From: an uncultured Clostridia bacterium
GTDB lineage: Bacteria; Bacillota; Clostridia; Oscillospirales; CAG-272
Assembly (NCBI GenBank): GCA_944381115.1
Contig: CALWJV010000011.1
Span: 1-49,056, forward strand
Length of the DNA stretch: 49,056 nt
Direction of reading: 5' to 3'
Of this stretch, positions 18,640 through 28,976 are shown one piece after another. The position numbers and the translations under genes were made by a program. Numbering within the stretch: position 1 is the stretch's first letter; each line of letters starts with the position of its first letter. The notes below the pieces were generated by a model, which did not search any database, had not been told where the DNA came from, and worked only from the letters and a program-made list of their open reading frames with translations.

Positions 18640-20073
18640 ATGAAACTTATAAATGATTACGAAATGGTCATCGGTCTTGAAGTCCATGTTGAACTTAAAA
18701 CCGAAACAAAGATATTTTGCTCCTGCTCAACATCATACGGCGCCGAACCGAATACCCATACCTGTCCTGTCTGCATGGGTCTTCCAGGAGTACTTCCGGT
18801 TCTCAACGGTAAAGTAGTGGAGTATGCAGTAAAGGCGGGTCTTGCAACGAACTGTCGTATCGCACATTATTCAAAGGAGGACAGAAAAAATTACTTCTAT
18901 CCCGACCTTCCGAAGGCATATCAGATAAGCCAGTATGACCTGCCGTTATGCTCAAACGGATATGTAACAATAGAAACACCGGAATGTTCCAAAAATATAG
19001 GTATAACCAGAATACACATAGAGGAAGACGCTGGAAAACTCGTTCACGACAACACGCACGGCACCATGATAGACTGCAACCGCTGCGGCGTACCACTTAT
19101 CGAGATAGTTTCGGAACCGGATATCCGCTCTCCTGAGGAAGCGTATGCTTATCTTGAAAAACTCCGTGCCATAATCCTTTATACCGGAATTTCCGATTGC
19201 AAAAACAACGAAGGTTCATTCCGATGCGATGTAAACCTTTCTATCAGAAAAAAAGGAGAGACCGAATTCGGTACACGTACGGAAATGAAAAACATCAATT
19301 CCTTCCGCTATGTTGTACAGGCTATAGAATATGAGTACAAGCGACAGGTAGAATTGATCGAATCGGGTGGAAAAGTCGTTCAGGAGACAAGAAGGTTTGA
19401 TCAGGAATCGGGAAAAACGTTTGCAATGCGCAGTAAAGAAAATGCAAACGACTACCGGTATTTTCCGGATCCGGATCTGCCTCCTATTGAACTCACAGAC
19501 GAAGATATCGAAGAAATAAAAAATCAGATAGGAGAACTTCCGGACACTAAAAAGAAAAAGTTTATGGAATCTTTTGGTCTTTCCGCGTATGACAGCGATA
19601 CACTTCTATATAACCCTGATATGGCAAGATATTTTGAAAAAGTTGTACAATATACTCCGTACTATAAAATTGCAGCAAATATTTTTATAACCGACATTAT
19701 GAGAATGAATAAAGACGAATTCTTTTGTCCTATAACTGCTGAAAATTTGGCAAAATTGGCAACACTTTTCGGAGAACAGGTAATCAACTCTTCAACATTA
19801 AAGAAATTGTTCAAAAGAATGTGGCAGGAAGATATTGATCCTTTAGAAACAGTTGAAAAAGAAGGTCTTGCACAGATAAATGACCGTACTGTACTTTCGG
19901 AAGTTGTTGATGAAGTCCTGAAAAAAAGCGAAAAATTAGTGAAAGATTACAAAGACGGAAAGGAAAAAGCGTTTGAAGCAATTATAGGAACCGCAATGGG
20001 AAAAACAGGAGGAAAAGCAAATCCTGTAATCTTGACGGAAATACTGAATAATAAGATCAAAGGCGAAGAATAA
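18640..20073 (+). CDS. gatB: Asp-tRNA(Asn)/Glu-tRNA(Gln) amidotransferase subunit B
   Basis: Phosphorylates Asp- or Glu-tRNA and transfers ammonia to give Asn- or Gln-tRNA. The product is 477 aa, of usual length. The N-terminal kinase cradle shows EMVIGLEVHVELKTETKIFCSCS, with zinc-type cysteines CxCS...CPVCMGLPG, then HYSKEDRKNYFYPDLPKAYQISQ and HIEEDAGKL. The C-terminal helical and YqeY-like tail (about 330-477) binds tRNA. ATG 18640 lies 5 bp after gatA. The 3' end of the gene is AT-richer than the front. No terminator hairpin was found directly after the stop; the next promoter begins at 20108. Confidence 0.96.
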   Translation: MKLINDYEMVIGLEVHVELKTETKIFCSCSTSYGAEPNTHTCPVCMGLPGVLPVLNGKVVEYAVKAGLATNCRIAHYSKEDRKNYFYPDLPKAYQISQYDLPLCSNGYVTIETPECSKNIGITRIHIEEDAGKLVHDNTHGTMIDCNRCGVPLIEIVSEPDIRSPEEAYAYLEKLRAIILYTGISDCKNNEGSFRCDVNLSIRKKGETEFGTRTEMKNINSFRYVVQAIEYEYKRQVELIESGGKVVQETRRFDQESGKTFAMRSKENANDYRYFPDPDLPPIELTDEDIEEIKNQIGELPDTKKKKFMESFGLSAYDSDTLLYNPDMARYFEKVVQYTPYYKIAANIFITDIMRMNKDEFFCPITAENLAKLATLFGEQVINSSTLKKLFKRMWQEDIDPLETVEKEGLAQINDRTVLSEVVDEVLKKSEKLVKDYKDGKEKAFEAIIGTAMGKTGGKANPVILTEILNNKIKGEE

Positions 20074-20107
20074 TTTCAAATTTTTTTAAAATTCTTTATT
20101 TAAGTAG

Positions 20108-20136
20108 TTGACAAAATACTTAAAAAAGAGTATAAT
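20108..20136 (+). promoter_or_regulatory. Sigma-A promoter of the purC operon
   Basis: A perfect TTGACA (20108-20113) and TATAAT (20131-20136) are 17 bp apart. The start near 20143 puts the ANTAR-type P1 stem at the very 5' end of the transcript. Confidence 0.9.
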
Positions 20137-20145
20137 AATTCTGTA

Positions 20146-20198
20146 AAAGGCAAAGGCGTCTTTGAGATATCTGCTCGAAGTGTCTCTGCCTTCTTTTT
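20146..20198 (+). promoter_or_regulatory. ANTAR-type attenuator in the purC operon leader
   Basis: P1 is AAAGGC (20146-20151), hexaloop AAAGGC (20152-20157; A1 and G4), GUCUUU (20158-20163). It is almost identical to the gdhA P1. A possible P2 follows, GAGAUA with UGUCUC and an upper CU/AG pair closing the hexaloop GCUCGA (20164-20186). Either AAGGC copy can pair with GCCUU (20188-20192), and T5 at 20194-20198 makes this an intrinsic terminator. P1 uses the same bases, so formation of P1 would relieve termination. Confidence 0.8.
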
Positions 20199-20220
20199 CG
20201 CAAATAATATTTAATTTATT

Positions 20221-20274
20221 GGGGGCAATGAGGGCACGGGCTTACAGTTTAGACCTTATTCCCCGTTTTTATTT
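20221..20274 (+). terminator. Second terminator-like hairpin in the purC leader
   Basis: GGGG (20221-20224) pairs with CCCC (20261-20264) and AATGAGG (20227-20233) with CCTTATT (20254-20260), around a GC bulge and a 20-base loop. The stem is followed by GTTTTTATTT. It lies only about 20 bases before the purC start codon, so it is in position to act as an attenuator as well. I recognise no known aptamer in or before it. Confidence 0.7.
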
Positions 20275-20300
20275 CAACTGTGAATCGGAGGTTTTTTTAT

Positions 20301-21029
20301 ATGGAAAAAACAGATCAACTTTATGAAGGAAAAGCAAAGAAAGTTTTTAAAACCGATAATCCCGAAATGCTCATTGTATCTTACAAAGATGACGCAACTG
20401 CCTTTAACGGATTAAAAAAGGGAACAATTGCCGGTAAAGGAGTCATAAACAATAAAATGAGTAATTTGCTTATGCAGCATCTTGAGTCTCAGGGAATCCC
20501 CACTCATTTTATTAAAGAACTGAATGACCGTGAAACATTGGTAAAAAAAGTAAATATACTGCCTCTTGAGGTCATTATACGAAACATTGCAGCCGGCTCA
20601 TTTTCAAAACATTACGGTGTACCTGAAGGTAAGGTGTTTGAATCTCCTACCATTGAATTTTCATATAAAAACGATGAACTTGGAGACCCACTTTGCAACT
20701 CATATCACGCCATTGCGCTCGGACTTTGCAGCAGAGAAGAAATTGAGACGGTAAAAAAATATGCTTTTAAGATAAATGATCTGCTTAAAGCCTTTTGGAG
20801 TGAATGTGGCGTAACTCTTGTCGATTTCAAGATTGAGTTCGGCAGACTTTCGGACGGTACGGTCGTTTTGGCAGACGAAATAAGTCCCGACACCTGTCGC
20901 CTCTGGGACAGCGAGACGGGAAAGAAGCTTGATAAAGACAGATTCCGCAGAGATCTCGGAAACGTTGAAGACGCTTACCATGAAGTAATGGTACGCCTTC
21001 AAAGATCAATAGAAAGCAAAAAAGGCTGA
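20301..21029 (+). CDS. purC: Phosphoribosylaminoimidazole-succinocarboxamide synthase
   Basis: Joins CAIR with aspartate, using ATP, in purine synthesis. The product is 242 aa, of family length. Motifs are LYEGKAKKVF at the N-terminus, the KDDATAFNG segment, PLEVIIRNIAAGSFSK and VDFKIEFGR...LADEISPDTCRLWD. ATG 20301 lies about ten bases after GGAGG; the GTG at 20280 has no ribosome site. It is the first gene of an eleven-gene run and has two terminator-like hairpins in its leader. Its aspartate use fits the theme of the operon. Confidence 0.96.
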   Translation: MEKTDQLYEGKAKKVFKTDNPEMLIVSYKDDATAFNGLKKGTIAGKGVINNKMSNLLMQHLESQGIPTHFIKELNDRETLVKKVNILPLEVIIRNIAAGSFSKHYGVPEGKVFESPTIEFSYKNDELGDPLCNSYHAIALGLCSREEIETVKKYAFKINDLLKAFWSECGVTLVDFKIEFGRLSDGTVVLADEISPDTCRLWDSETGKKLDKDRFRRDLGNVEDAYHEVMVRLQRSIESKKG

Positions 21030-21117
21030 ATGTTCGTATACCGATGTGTAGAAAAAGTTAAAACATTTGTATCGGTTACAGATCGGGAAAACTGAGAAAT
21101 AAATAAGGAGTAGTACT

Positions 21118-22398
21118 ATGGAAAAAAACTGTGCAATAGTAGGAATTAACTGGGGGGATGAAGGAAAGGGACGTATGGTCGACCTTTTCACCGAAGATTA
21201 CGATATCGTTGTCCGTTATCAGGGCGGCGGTAATGCAGGACACACCGTAATCAACGATAAAGGAAAATTTGCGCTTCATCTGTTGCCTTCGGGAATTTTC
21301 AGAGACAAAGTTGTCAATATTCTCGGTAACGGTGTGGCGCTCGATCCAGAAAACCTTTGGGCAGAGATATGCGACGTCAGAGAAAAAGGTGTTTCCATCA
21401 CACCGGAAAATCTTAAAATAAGCGACCGTGCATCCCTGTTGCTCCCGTGGCACAGGCAAATGGATGAACTTGAAGAACAACGGCTTGCCGATAAAAAATA
21501 CGGGTCAACTAAACAGGGGATAGCACCTTTCTATTCTGATAAATATCAAAAAAAGACCGTCCTAGCCGGTGAACTTTTTTATCCGGAGAAGATGAAAGAA
21601 CAACTTATGGGGTTGCTTGAATGGAAAAACCTCATTCTCAAAGGAGTTTACGGCGCCAAACCGGTAAGTGAAACCTATATTGACGAATGGGTAAAAAATT
21701 ACTGCGAAAAAATAAAACCATTTATCTGCGATACCGGAGAATTTTTGAAGAACGCTTCCGAAAACGGCAAAAAAATACTGTTTGAAGCGCAACTCGGATC
21801 ACTTAGAGATTTAGATTACGGTATTTATCCGTACACCACTTCTTCAAATACAATTGCTGCATATGCACCGATCGGATCAGGATTTCCTGGTGCTAAAATA
21901 GACAGGATATTAGGTGTAGTAAAAGCATATTCAACCTGTGTAGGTGAAGGCCCGTTTGTATCGGAAATGTTTGGAGATGAAGCGGAGGCTCTGCGTGCCG
22001 CCGGTAACGAATACGGTGCAAAGACCGGCAGACCGCGCCGCGTCGGTGCTATGGACTTGATCGCGACTGCGTACGGTATAGAAGTCCAATCGGCAACCGA
22101 GGTTGCGCTTACAAAACTTGATGTCCTTTCCGGAATGGAACAGATCCCGGTATGTGTGGCATATACTTTAAACGGAAAAGAGATATACCGTTTCCCATTC
22201 CCGACAGCGCTTAGCGACGCAAAACCGGTCATTCAGTATAAGAAAGGTTGGATGCAGGACATATCCGGTGTCCGAAAATGGGAAGATCTTCCGAAAGAAG
22301 CTCGGGATTATGTGATATTTATTGAAAAGGCCATAGGATGTCCTGTCAAATATATATCTGTTGGACCGGAGCGTGACAGCATTATTGTTAAAGAATAA
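21118..22398 (+). CDS. purA: Adenylosuccinate synthetase
   Basis: GTP-dependent joining of IMP and aspartate, the first step to AMP. The product is 426 aa. Family signatures are GINWGDEGKGRMVD (P-loop, residues ~8-21), GGGNAGHTV, the QGIAPFYSDK region (GSTKQGIAP), TSSNTIA and TGRPRRVGAMDL. It starts at ATG with AAGGAG upstream. The 88-bp gap after purC has no promoter or terminator that I can see. Confidence 0.96.
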   Translation: MEKNCAIVGINWGDEGKGRMVDLFTEDYDIVVRYQGGGNAGHTVINDKGKFALHLLPSGIFRDKVVNILGNGVALDPENLWAEICDVREKGVSITPENLKISDRASLLLPWHRQMDELEEQRLADKKYGSTKQGIAPFYSDKYQKKTVLAGELFYPEKMKEQLMGLLEWKNLILKGVYGAKPVSETYIDEWVKNYCEKIKPFICDTGEFLKNASENGKKILFEAQLGSLRDLDYGIYPYTTSSNTIAAYAPIGSGFPGAKIDRILGVVKAYSTCVGEGPFVSEMFGDEAEALRAAGNEYGAKTGRPRRVGAMDLIATAYGIEVQSATEVALTKLDVLSGMEQIPVCVAYTLNGKEIYRFPFPTALSDAKPVIQYKKGWMQDISGVRKWEDLPKEARDYVIFIEKAIGCPVKYISVGPERDSIIVKE

Positions 22399-22542
22399 GA
22401 GCCGGGCAGAGAATAATAAATAAAAAAATATTTTTTACCGCAGATGCAGATATTAATGGCGGAAGATATTATCCGGTTTAGTTTTTGCTTTGAAAATTTC
22501 AGCAGGCGTTTACCAATAGTCAAGCAGAGAAGGAGAAAAAAT

Positions 22543-23958
22543 ATGACCTCTAAATATGAGTCACCCCTATCATCGCGCTATGCATCAGATTATATGCTTA
22601 AACTGTTTTCATCTGATACGCGCTATAAAACATGGCGAAAACTGTGGGTTAGTTTGGCAAAAGCAGAAAAAGCCCTCGGTTTGCCCATTAATGATGAACA
22701 GATCACCGAACTTGAAAATAATGTGGGTAATATTGATTATGAATGCGTAAGTCGGCGTGAAGCAGAAGTCCGTCATGATGTTATGGCACATGTATATGCT
22801 TACGGAGTTGCGGCGCCTAAAGCCGCTGGTATCATACATCTCGGTGCAACAAGTTGTTATGTTACCGACAATGCGGATATAGTTATATACAGAGACGCTC
22901 TTATCCACATAAAAAAAGAAGTGTTGAAAGTTATTGCCAATCTTGCCGATTTTGCAGAAAGGTACAAGGCAATGCCAACACTCGGATACACACACTATCA
23001 ACCGGCTCAGCCTGTAACCGTAGGTAAAAGAGCTACGCTTTGGATGCAGGATTTTATATCCGATATTGAAGAAATCGATTTTGTACTTGATAATTTAAAG
23101 TTTTTGGGTTGCAGAGGTACCACCGGAACGGAGGCATCGTTTTTAGATCTTTTTGACGGAGATACGGGTAAGATAGACAAAATGAATGAGATGATAGCCG
23201 CAGATTTCGGTTTCAAAAAACAATTTGCCGTTTGTGGTCAGACTTACCCGAGAAAACTTGACTCAAGAATTTTAAATGCCCTTTCCGCAGTGGCTCAAAG
23301 TGCATACAGAATGGCAAACGATATCAGACTTTTACAGCATGACCGCCAGATAGAAGAACCTTTTGAAAAAAAACAGATAGGGTCTTCTGCTATGGCGTAT
23401 AAGCGTAACCCTATGAGATGTGAGCGGATATGCTCTCTATCGCGCTATCTTATTTCCGACGCTGCCAACGCCGTAATGACTGCATCAGTACAGTGGCTGG
23501 AACGTACACTTGATGACTCTGCCAACCGCCGTATTTCCATGCCGGAAGGTTTTCTTTGTGCCGATGCAGTTCTCAGACTTTGTCAAAACGTGACAGACGG
23601 GATCCATGTAAATGAAAAAATAGTTGAGAAAACAGTAAAAGAATATCTGCCGTTTATAGCAACCGAAAATCTTATGATGGAGGCCGTAAAAAAAGGCGGA
23701 AACCGTCAGGAACTTCATGAGATAATACGTGCCTGTTCAATGAATGCTACCGAAGAAATGAAAAACGGTGGTCAATGCGATCTGCTTAAATATCTGAGTG
23801 CCGAAACAAAATTCGGTCTCACACTTGAAGAAATGAAAAAACTTCTTGATCCGTCGCTTTATATCGGCAGATGTGTGGAACAGGTCGAGAATTTTTTGAA
23901 CGATGCAAAACCGTTGATAGAAAATACAGAGCGTACTACAGCGGAAATAACATTGTAA
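22543..23958 (+). CDS. purB: Adenylosuccinate lyase
   Basis: Cleaves SAICAR to AICAR and adenylosuccinate to AMP, so it works directly with PurC and PurA encoded just upstream. The product is 471 aa, of the fumarase/aspartase superfamily. Motifs are HDVMAHV, the LGATSCYVTDNAD region, TLGYTHYQPAQPVTVGKRA (catalytic His) and the signature loop GSSAMAYKRNPMRCERI with its mobile catalytic Ser. ATG 22543 follows AGAAGGAGA. An upstream in-frame ATG at 22444 lacks a ribosome site. Confidence 0.95.
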   Translation: MTSKYESPLSSRYASDYMLKLFSSDTRYKTWRKLWVSLAKAEKALGLPINDEQITELENNVGNIDYECVSRREAEVRHDVMAHVYAYGVAAPKAAGIIHLGATSCYVTDNADIVIYRDALIHIKKEVLKVIANLADFAERYKAMPTLGYTHYQPAQPVTVGKRATLWMQDFISDIEEIDFVLDNLKFLGCRGTTGTEASFLDLFDGDTGKIDKMNEMIAADFGFKKQFAVCGQTYPRKLDSRILNALSAVAQSAYRMANDIRLLQHDRQIEEPFEKKQIGSSAMAYKRNPMRCERICSLSRYLISDAANAVMTASVQWLERTLDDSANRRISMPEGFLCADAVLRLCQNVTDGIHVNEKIVEKTVKEYLPFIATENLMMEAVKKGGNRQELHEIIRACSMNATEEMKNGGQCDLLKYLSAETKFGLTLEEMKKLLDPSLYIGRCVEQVENFLNDAKPLIENTERTTAEITL

Positions 23959-23976
23959 TTTAAAGGCGGTGGAAAT

Positions 23977-25512
23977 ATGAACGAAAAAATCCTTGTTTTA
24001 GATTTCGGAGGTCAGTATAATCAACTTATTGCCCGACGTGTACGTGAACAAAATGTTTACGCTGAGATCAGACCATACAATAAAATAAGTTGTGAATATA
24101 TAAAAATTAACGCATATAAAGGTATTATCTTTACAGGTGGACCGAATAGCGTTTATGATGAAAAATCTCCGCATTTTGACCCCGAAATCCTTAGTTTGGG
24201 AATTCCGGTCTTGGGAATATGTTACGGAGCACAGTTGATGGCCTTTCTTGCAGGAGGTAAGGTATCAAGTGCTTTTGATAAAAGCGAATACGGAAATACT
24301 ATTTTAAATGTGGAAAAAAGCCCGCTTTTTGAAAATATTCCGAAAGAAAGCCGTTGTTTTATGAGTCATACGGATTACGTATCGGAGGTACCGGAGGATT
24401 TTGACGTTATTGCCACCACAAAAAACTGTCCCGTAGCCGCTTTTTCCTCTTCCGTCAAAAAACTTTACGGCGTTCAGTTTCATCCTGAAGTTACTCATAC
24501 TGAGTACGGAAGGACGATTATCAGAAATTTTCTTTATAATATCTGCCATTGCTCAGGAGATTGGAAAATGGACGATTTTATCGAGAAAACCGTTACAAAA
24601 TACAAAAAAGAACTTGCCGGGAAAAAAGTACTTTTGGCTCTTTCCGGGGGAGTTGATTCCTCCGTTGCGGCTGCTCTTTTGTATAAAGCGGTAGGTGACA
24701 ACTTGAACTGTGTTTTTGTTGACCACGGATTGCTCCGAAAAAATGAAGGAGATTTTGTAGAAAACACCTTCAAAGACAGATTCGGTATGAAATTGATCCG
24801 TGTTAACGCCGAAGAAAGATTTCTCGGAAAACTTAAAGGTGTAACAGAGCCGGAACAAAAACGTAAAATAATAGGTAAGGAATTTATTTCTGTTTTTGAA
24901 GAAGAGGCAAAAAAACTCGGTAAAATAGATATACTTGCACAAGGTACTATATATCCGGACATTATTGAAAGCGGGAAGGATGATTCTGCGGTAATAAAAA
25001 GCCACCATAATGTCGGAGGATTGCCTGATGTTATTGATTTTGAAAGTATTGCCGAGCCAATTAACGATCTGTTTAAAGACGAGGTGCGTCAAGTCGGACT
25101 TAAACTCGGATTGCCGAATGAACTTGTATACCGTCAACCGTTCCCCGGACCGGGGCTTGCGGTCAGGATAATAGGAGAAATAACAGAGGAAAAATTAAAT
25201 ATCCTCAAAGAAGCAGATGCAATTTTCAGAGAAGAGATAGATAGATGTCAGCAAAAAACAGATACCAATCAGTATTTTGCAGTCCTTACCAATACCTGCA
25301 GTGTAGGCGTCAAAGGTGACGCGCGTGCATATGGATATGTCGTTGCTTTACGTGCTGTTACAACCGATGATTTTATGACAGCAGAGTGGACACGGATCCC
25401 ATATGAGGTATTGGAAAAAACAAGCAGTCGTATAACCGGTGAGATCAAAGAAATTACACGGGTTGTTTATGATATAACCTCCAAACCTCCGGCAACGGTG
25501 GAATGGGAATAA
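23977..25512 (+). CDS. guaA: GMP synthase (glutamine-hydrolysing)
   Basis: Aminates XMP to GMP with glutamine and ATP. The product is 511 aa with both halves in one chain. The N-terminal class I glutaminase has Cys82 in GICYGAQLM and His/Glu in VQFHPEVTH (about residues 167-175). The C-terminal ATP pyrophosphatase has [15 protein letters not shown] (about 223-237), followed by the dimerisation domain ending in KPPATVEWE. It lies 18 bp after purB with a GGCGGTGG-type ribosome site. Confidence 0.97.
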   Translation: MNEKILVLDFGGQYNQLIARRVREQNVYAEIRPYNKISCEYIKINAYKGIIFTGGPNSVYDEKSPHFDPEILSLGIPVLGICYGAQLMAFLAGGKVSSAFDKSEYGNTILNVEKSPLFENIPKESRCFMSHTDYVSEVPEDFDVIATTKNCPVAAFSSSVKKLYGVQFHPEVTHTEYGRTIIRNFLYNICHCSGDWKMDDFIEKTVTKYKKELAGKKVLLALSGGVDSSVAAALLYKAVGDNLNCVFVDHGLLRKNEGDFVENTFKDRFGMKLIRVNAEERFLGKLKGVTEPEQKRKIIGKEFISVFEEEAKKLGKIDILAQGTIYPDIIESGKDDSAVIKSHHNVGGLPDVIDFESIAEPINDLFKDEVRQVGLKLGLPNELVYRQPFPGPGLAVRIIGEITEEKLNILKEADAIFREEIDRCQQKTDTNQYFAVLTNTCSVGVKGDARAYGYVVALRAVTTDDFMTAEWTRIPYEVLEKTSSRITGEIKEITRVVYDITSKPPATVEWE

Positions 25513-25535
25513 GTTTTACCAGAAAGGATTTTTTT

Positions 25536-27353
25536 ATGTGCGGAATAGTAGGATTTACAGGCGCAGAAAGCGCCGCGCAAAACATACTTGAAGGACTTGA
25601 AAAATTGGAATACAGAGGTTACGATTCTGCCGGGGTTGCGGTTTTGAATGACGGTATAATCAGTATAACAAAGGTAACCGGTCGAATTGCCGCTCTTAAA
25701 GAAAAGACCAACAATGGCTTAGCGCTTCCCGGAACGACGGCGATCGGGCATACGCGTTGGGCAACTCACGGTGCTCCAATAGATATAAATGCCCATCCCC
25801 ATATCAGTAATGACGGCAGGTTTGCCGTGGTACACAACGGTATAATTGAAAATTACATGGATCTTAAAGTTTCGCTTATAAAGGATGGATACCGGTTCGA
25901 AAGTGAAACAGATACCGAAGTAGTTGTACACCTTCTTGAAAAATATTACAATGGCAGTATGAAAGACTGTATACGTAAAGTTGCAGCAAAATTAAAAGGA
26001 TCTTATGCACTCGGTATTCTTTGTACCGAACAGCCAAACAAAATTTTTGCAACAAAACAATCGAGTCCGCTTATTTTAGGTGTAGGTGTTGGAGAAAATT
26101 ACTTTGCTTCCGATGTTACTGCGCTTATAAGCCACACTCAAAATGTTATTTACCTTGAAGACGGAGAGTTTGCCGAAATAGACAGGGAATCGATCAAAAT
26201 TTATGATTGTACCGGCACAGAAATAAAAAAATCCATATCGCATGTAAATTGGGATATTCAAGCCGCTGAAAAAGGCGGTTATGAGCATTTTATGCTCAAA
26301 GAAATTGTTGAACAGCCGAGAGCTGTAAAAGCGACGCTTACGCCGAGAATACGTGACGGTAAAATCGTTCTGGATGATCTTGACCTTGATCTTACAGGTA
26401 TTCATAAAGTTTTGATTACCGCCTGCGGTTCTGCTTACTACGCAGGATGCGCCGGAAAATATATTATTGAAAAACTTTGCCAGATCCCGGTAGAATTGCA
26501 GTTAGCAAGCGAACTCCGTTATTCCTCCCTCATTATAAATGACGGTACGCTGCTTATAGTTTTATCACAGTCAGGTGAGACCGCCGATACTATCGCTGCA
26601 ATGAAAGAGTGCAGCGAAAAAGGAGCGAAAACTCTTGCGATTGTAAATGTGGTGGGAAGTACCGTTGCAAAACTTGCAGACTATACACTATATACTAACG
26701 CAGGTCCTGAAATTGCCGTTGCGACCACTAAAGGATATACTACCCAACTTGCAACTCTTTATCTTTTTTCGGTATATGCTGCTGGTGTTTTAGGCAGATT
26801 GAGCAAAGAAAAGTATAGCCAACTTATTAAAGAGTTACTGAGTATTCCTAAGTTGTTGCAAGAAACCATGGATATGAACAGTAAGATTGAAAATACGGCA
26901 AAAAAATATTTTAACTCATCTTCCATGTTCTTTATTGGCAGAAATACCGATTATGCTGTAGCGTTGGAAGGTGCGTTGAAAATGAAAGAAATATCATATA
27001 TACACGCCGAATCTTATGCCGCGGGCGAACTGAAACACGGTACGATCGCCCTTATCAGTGAAGGAACACCGGTAATTGCACTTGCATGCAATGAAGATAT
27101 AAAAGAAAAAACCATCAGCAATATGGTGGAGGTTAAATCCCGCGGTGCCAGGGTATTGGCTGTTGCATTGAATGACGATAAAAAAATTGCGATGCTTGCA
27201 AACGATATTATATACGTACCGAGATTTGATTCGGTATTTTCACCTATTCTTGAAGTCATACCGCTGCAATTACTTGCTTATTATGTTGCAAAGTTCAACG
27301 GATGTGATATAGATAAACCAAAAAATTTAGCAAAATCTGTAACTGTAGAATGA
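25536..27353 (+). CDS. glmS: Glutamine-fructose-6-phosphate aminotransferase
   Basis: Makes glucosamine-6-phosphate for cell-wall synthesis. The product is 605 aa. The Ntn glutaminase domain starts with Cys2 (MCGIVGFTG) and includes LEYRGYDSAGVAV, GHTRWATHG and HPHISNDG. Two SIS isomerase domains follow (about 285-420 and 455-600; LSQSGETADTIAAM, GRNTDYAVALEGALKMKEISYIHAE, and the terminal DKPKNLAKSVTVE). ATG 25536 follows AAAGGA; the upstream frame start at 25503 overlaps guaA and would displace Cys2. No glmS ribozyme is visible upstream; the gap is only 23 bp. Confidence 0.97.
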   Translation: MCGIVGFTGAESAAQNILEGLEKLEYRGYDSAGVAVLNDGIISITKVTGRIAALKEKTNNGLALPGTTAIGHTRWATHGAPIDINAHPHISNDGRFAVVHNGIIENYMDLKVSLIKDGYRFESETDTEVVVHLLEKYYNGSMKDCIRKVAAKLKGSYALGILCTEQPNKIFATKQSSPLILGVGVGENYFASDVTALISHTQNVIYLEDGEFAEIDRESIKIYDCTGTEIKKSISHVNWDIQAAEKGGYEHFMLKEIVEQPRAVKATLTPRIRDGKIVLDDLDLDLTGIHKVLITACGSAYYAGCAGKYIIEKLCQIPVELQLASELRYSSLIINDGTLLIVLSQSGETADTIAAMKECSEKGAKTLAIVNVVGSTVAKLADYTLYTNAGPEIAVATTKGYTTQLATLYLFSVYAAGVLGRLSKEKYSQLIKELLSIPKLLQETMDMNSKIENTAKKYFNSSSMFFIGRNTDYAVALEGALKMKEISYIHAESYAAGELKHGTIALISEGTPVIALACNEDIKEKTISNMVEVKSRGARVLAVALNDDKKIAMLANDIIYVPRFDSVFSPILEVIPLQLLAYYVAKFNGCDIDKPKNLAKSVTVE

Positions 27354-27362
27354 GGCAAATAA

Positions 27363-28976
27363 ATGACTAAGTATATATTTGTAACCGGCGGCGTTGTGTC
27401 GGGGCTCGGCAAAGGGATTACTGCGGCATCCCTTGGTCGTCTACTTAAAAGCCGCGGATTAAAAGTTGCTGCACAAAAACTGGATCCATATATAAATGTG
27501 GACCCCGGAACCATGAGTCCTTATCAACACGGAGAAGTATTCGTAACTGTTGACGGAGCAGAAACCGATCTTGATTTAGGGCATTACGAACGGTTCATTG
27601 ATGAAGACCTTAACAAGTTTTCTAACCTGACAACAGGAAAAGTATATTGGAATGTACTGAATAAAGAACGCCGCGGGGAATATCTGGGTTCAACTGTTCA
27701 GGTTATCCCGCATATAACGGATGAAATCAAGACATTTATTTACAGAGTTGGAAAACAAACGGACGCAGACGTTGTAATAACTGAAATAGGCGGTACAAGC
27801 GGTGATATTGAGTCGCAGCCTTTTCTAGAGGCAATAAGACAGGTTTCTCTTGAGGTAGGAAAAGAAAACAGTTTATTTATTCATGTAACATTGGTTCCTT
27901 TTTTAAGCGGATCTAATGAGCATAAATCAAAGCCTACCCAACATTCAGTTAAAGAATTGCAAGGAATGGGTATAAGTCCGGATATCATCGTACTTCGTTG
28001 TGATGAGCCGCTTGAAGAATCTATTTTCAAAAAAATATCTTTGTTCTGCAATGTAAAACCTGACTGCGTTATTGAAAACATTACAATACCTATTCTTTAT
28101 GAAGCCCCCCTTATGCTGGAAAAATCTAATTTTTCGGAAGTTGTATGCCGGGAACTGAATCTGAAAGCAAAACCTGCCGATCTGACTGAATGGAGCGGTA
28201 TGGTGGAAAAGATCAAAAACCGGCTTTACAGTGTAAATATAGGATTGGTAGGTAAGTATACAGAACTCCATGATGCTTATCTTTCTGTTGCAGAGGCACT
28301 CCGACATGCCGGATATGTATATAATACCCATGTTAAAATACATTGGATCGATTCAGAAAAACTGAATGAATCCAACGCGCAAAATATACTTGGAAATCTA
28401 CACGGTATTATAGTTCCGGGAGGTTTTGGAAGCAGGGGAATCGAAGGTATGATCACTGCGGCAAAATATGCCCGTGAAAATTATATCCCGTACTTCGGTA
28501 TCTGTCTTGGAATGCAGGTTTCGGTTATAGAATTTGCAAGAAATGTGATAGGTATTTCTGATGCCGATTCCGGTGAGTTCAATGAAGTATGTGTACATAA
28601 GGTAATTGATTTTATGCCTGGTCAAAGTGAGAGCGTTGATAAAGGCGGTACTCTCAGACTCGGTGCCTATCCATGTGTCATGAAATCGGACAGTGTGATA
28701 GCAAAACTGTACGGAACTACTGAGATCAGTGAACGTCACCGCCATCGCTACGAATTCAACAATGACTACAGAGAACAGTATGAAAAAGCAGGACTTACCC
28801 TTGCAGGCACCTCTCCTGACGGAAGACTTATTGAAACAGTTGAACTCAGCGACAGACCTTTTTTCATAGGTGTTCAGTATCATCCTGAGTTCGGAAGCCG
28901 TCCGAATCGTGCACATCCTTTATTCAAGGGATTTATAGGAGCGGCATTTGAAAAAAGCCAAGGAGATAAAATATGA
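27363..28976 (+). CDS. pyrG: CTP synthase
   Basis: Aminates UTP to CTP with glutamine and ATP. The product is 537 aa. The N-terminal amidoligase domain has [42 protein letters not shown] and [12 protein letters not shown]. The C-terminal class I glutaminase has [10 protein letters not shown] (nucleophile Cys near residue 380) and VQYHPEF. It lies 9 bp after glmS. The start codon of purF overlaps its stop as ATGA. Confidence 0.97.
   Translation: MTKYIFVTGGVVSGLGKGITAASLGRLLKSRGLKVAAQKLDPYINVDPGTMSPYQHGEVFVTVDGAETDLDLGHYERFIDEDLNKFSNLTTGKVYWNVLNKERRGEYLGSTVQVIPHITDEIKTFIYRVGKQTDADVVITEIGGTSGDIESQPFLEAIRQVSLEVGKENSLFIHVTLVPFLSGSNEHKSKPTQHSVKELQGMGISPDIIVLRCDEPLEESIFKKISLFCNVKPDCVIENITIPILYEAPLMLEKSNFSEVVCRELNLKAKPADLTEWSGMVEKIKNRLYSVNIGLVGKYTELHDAYLSVAEALRHAGYVYNTHVKIHWIDSEKLNESNAQNILGNLHGIIVPGGFGSRGIEGMITAAKYARENYIPYFGICLGMQVSVIEFARNVIGISDADSGEFNEVCVHKVIDFMPGQSESVDKGGTLRLGAYPCVMKSDSVIAKLYGTTEISERHRHRYEFNNDYREQYEKAGLTLAGTSPDGRLIETVELSDRPFFIGVQYHPEFGSRPNRAHPLFKGFIGAAFEKSQGDKI

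Noticed and set aside
20221..20274. Possible ZTP, mini-ykkC (guanidine-II) or PyrR-binding element before purC
   Set aside because: The loop contains ACGG and GGGC, but the paired ACGR loops, the ZTP core and the PyrR consensus are not present. It is kept only as an unexplained terminator.
25513..25535. glmS ribozyme before glmS
   Set aside because: The guaA-glmS gap is only 23 bases, too short for the ribozyme.
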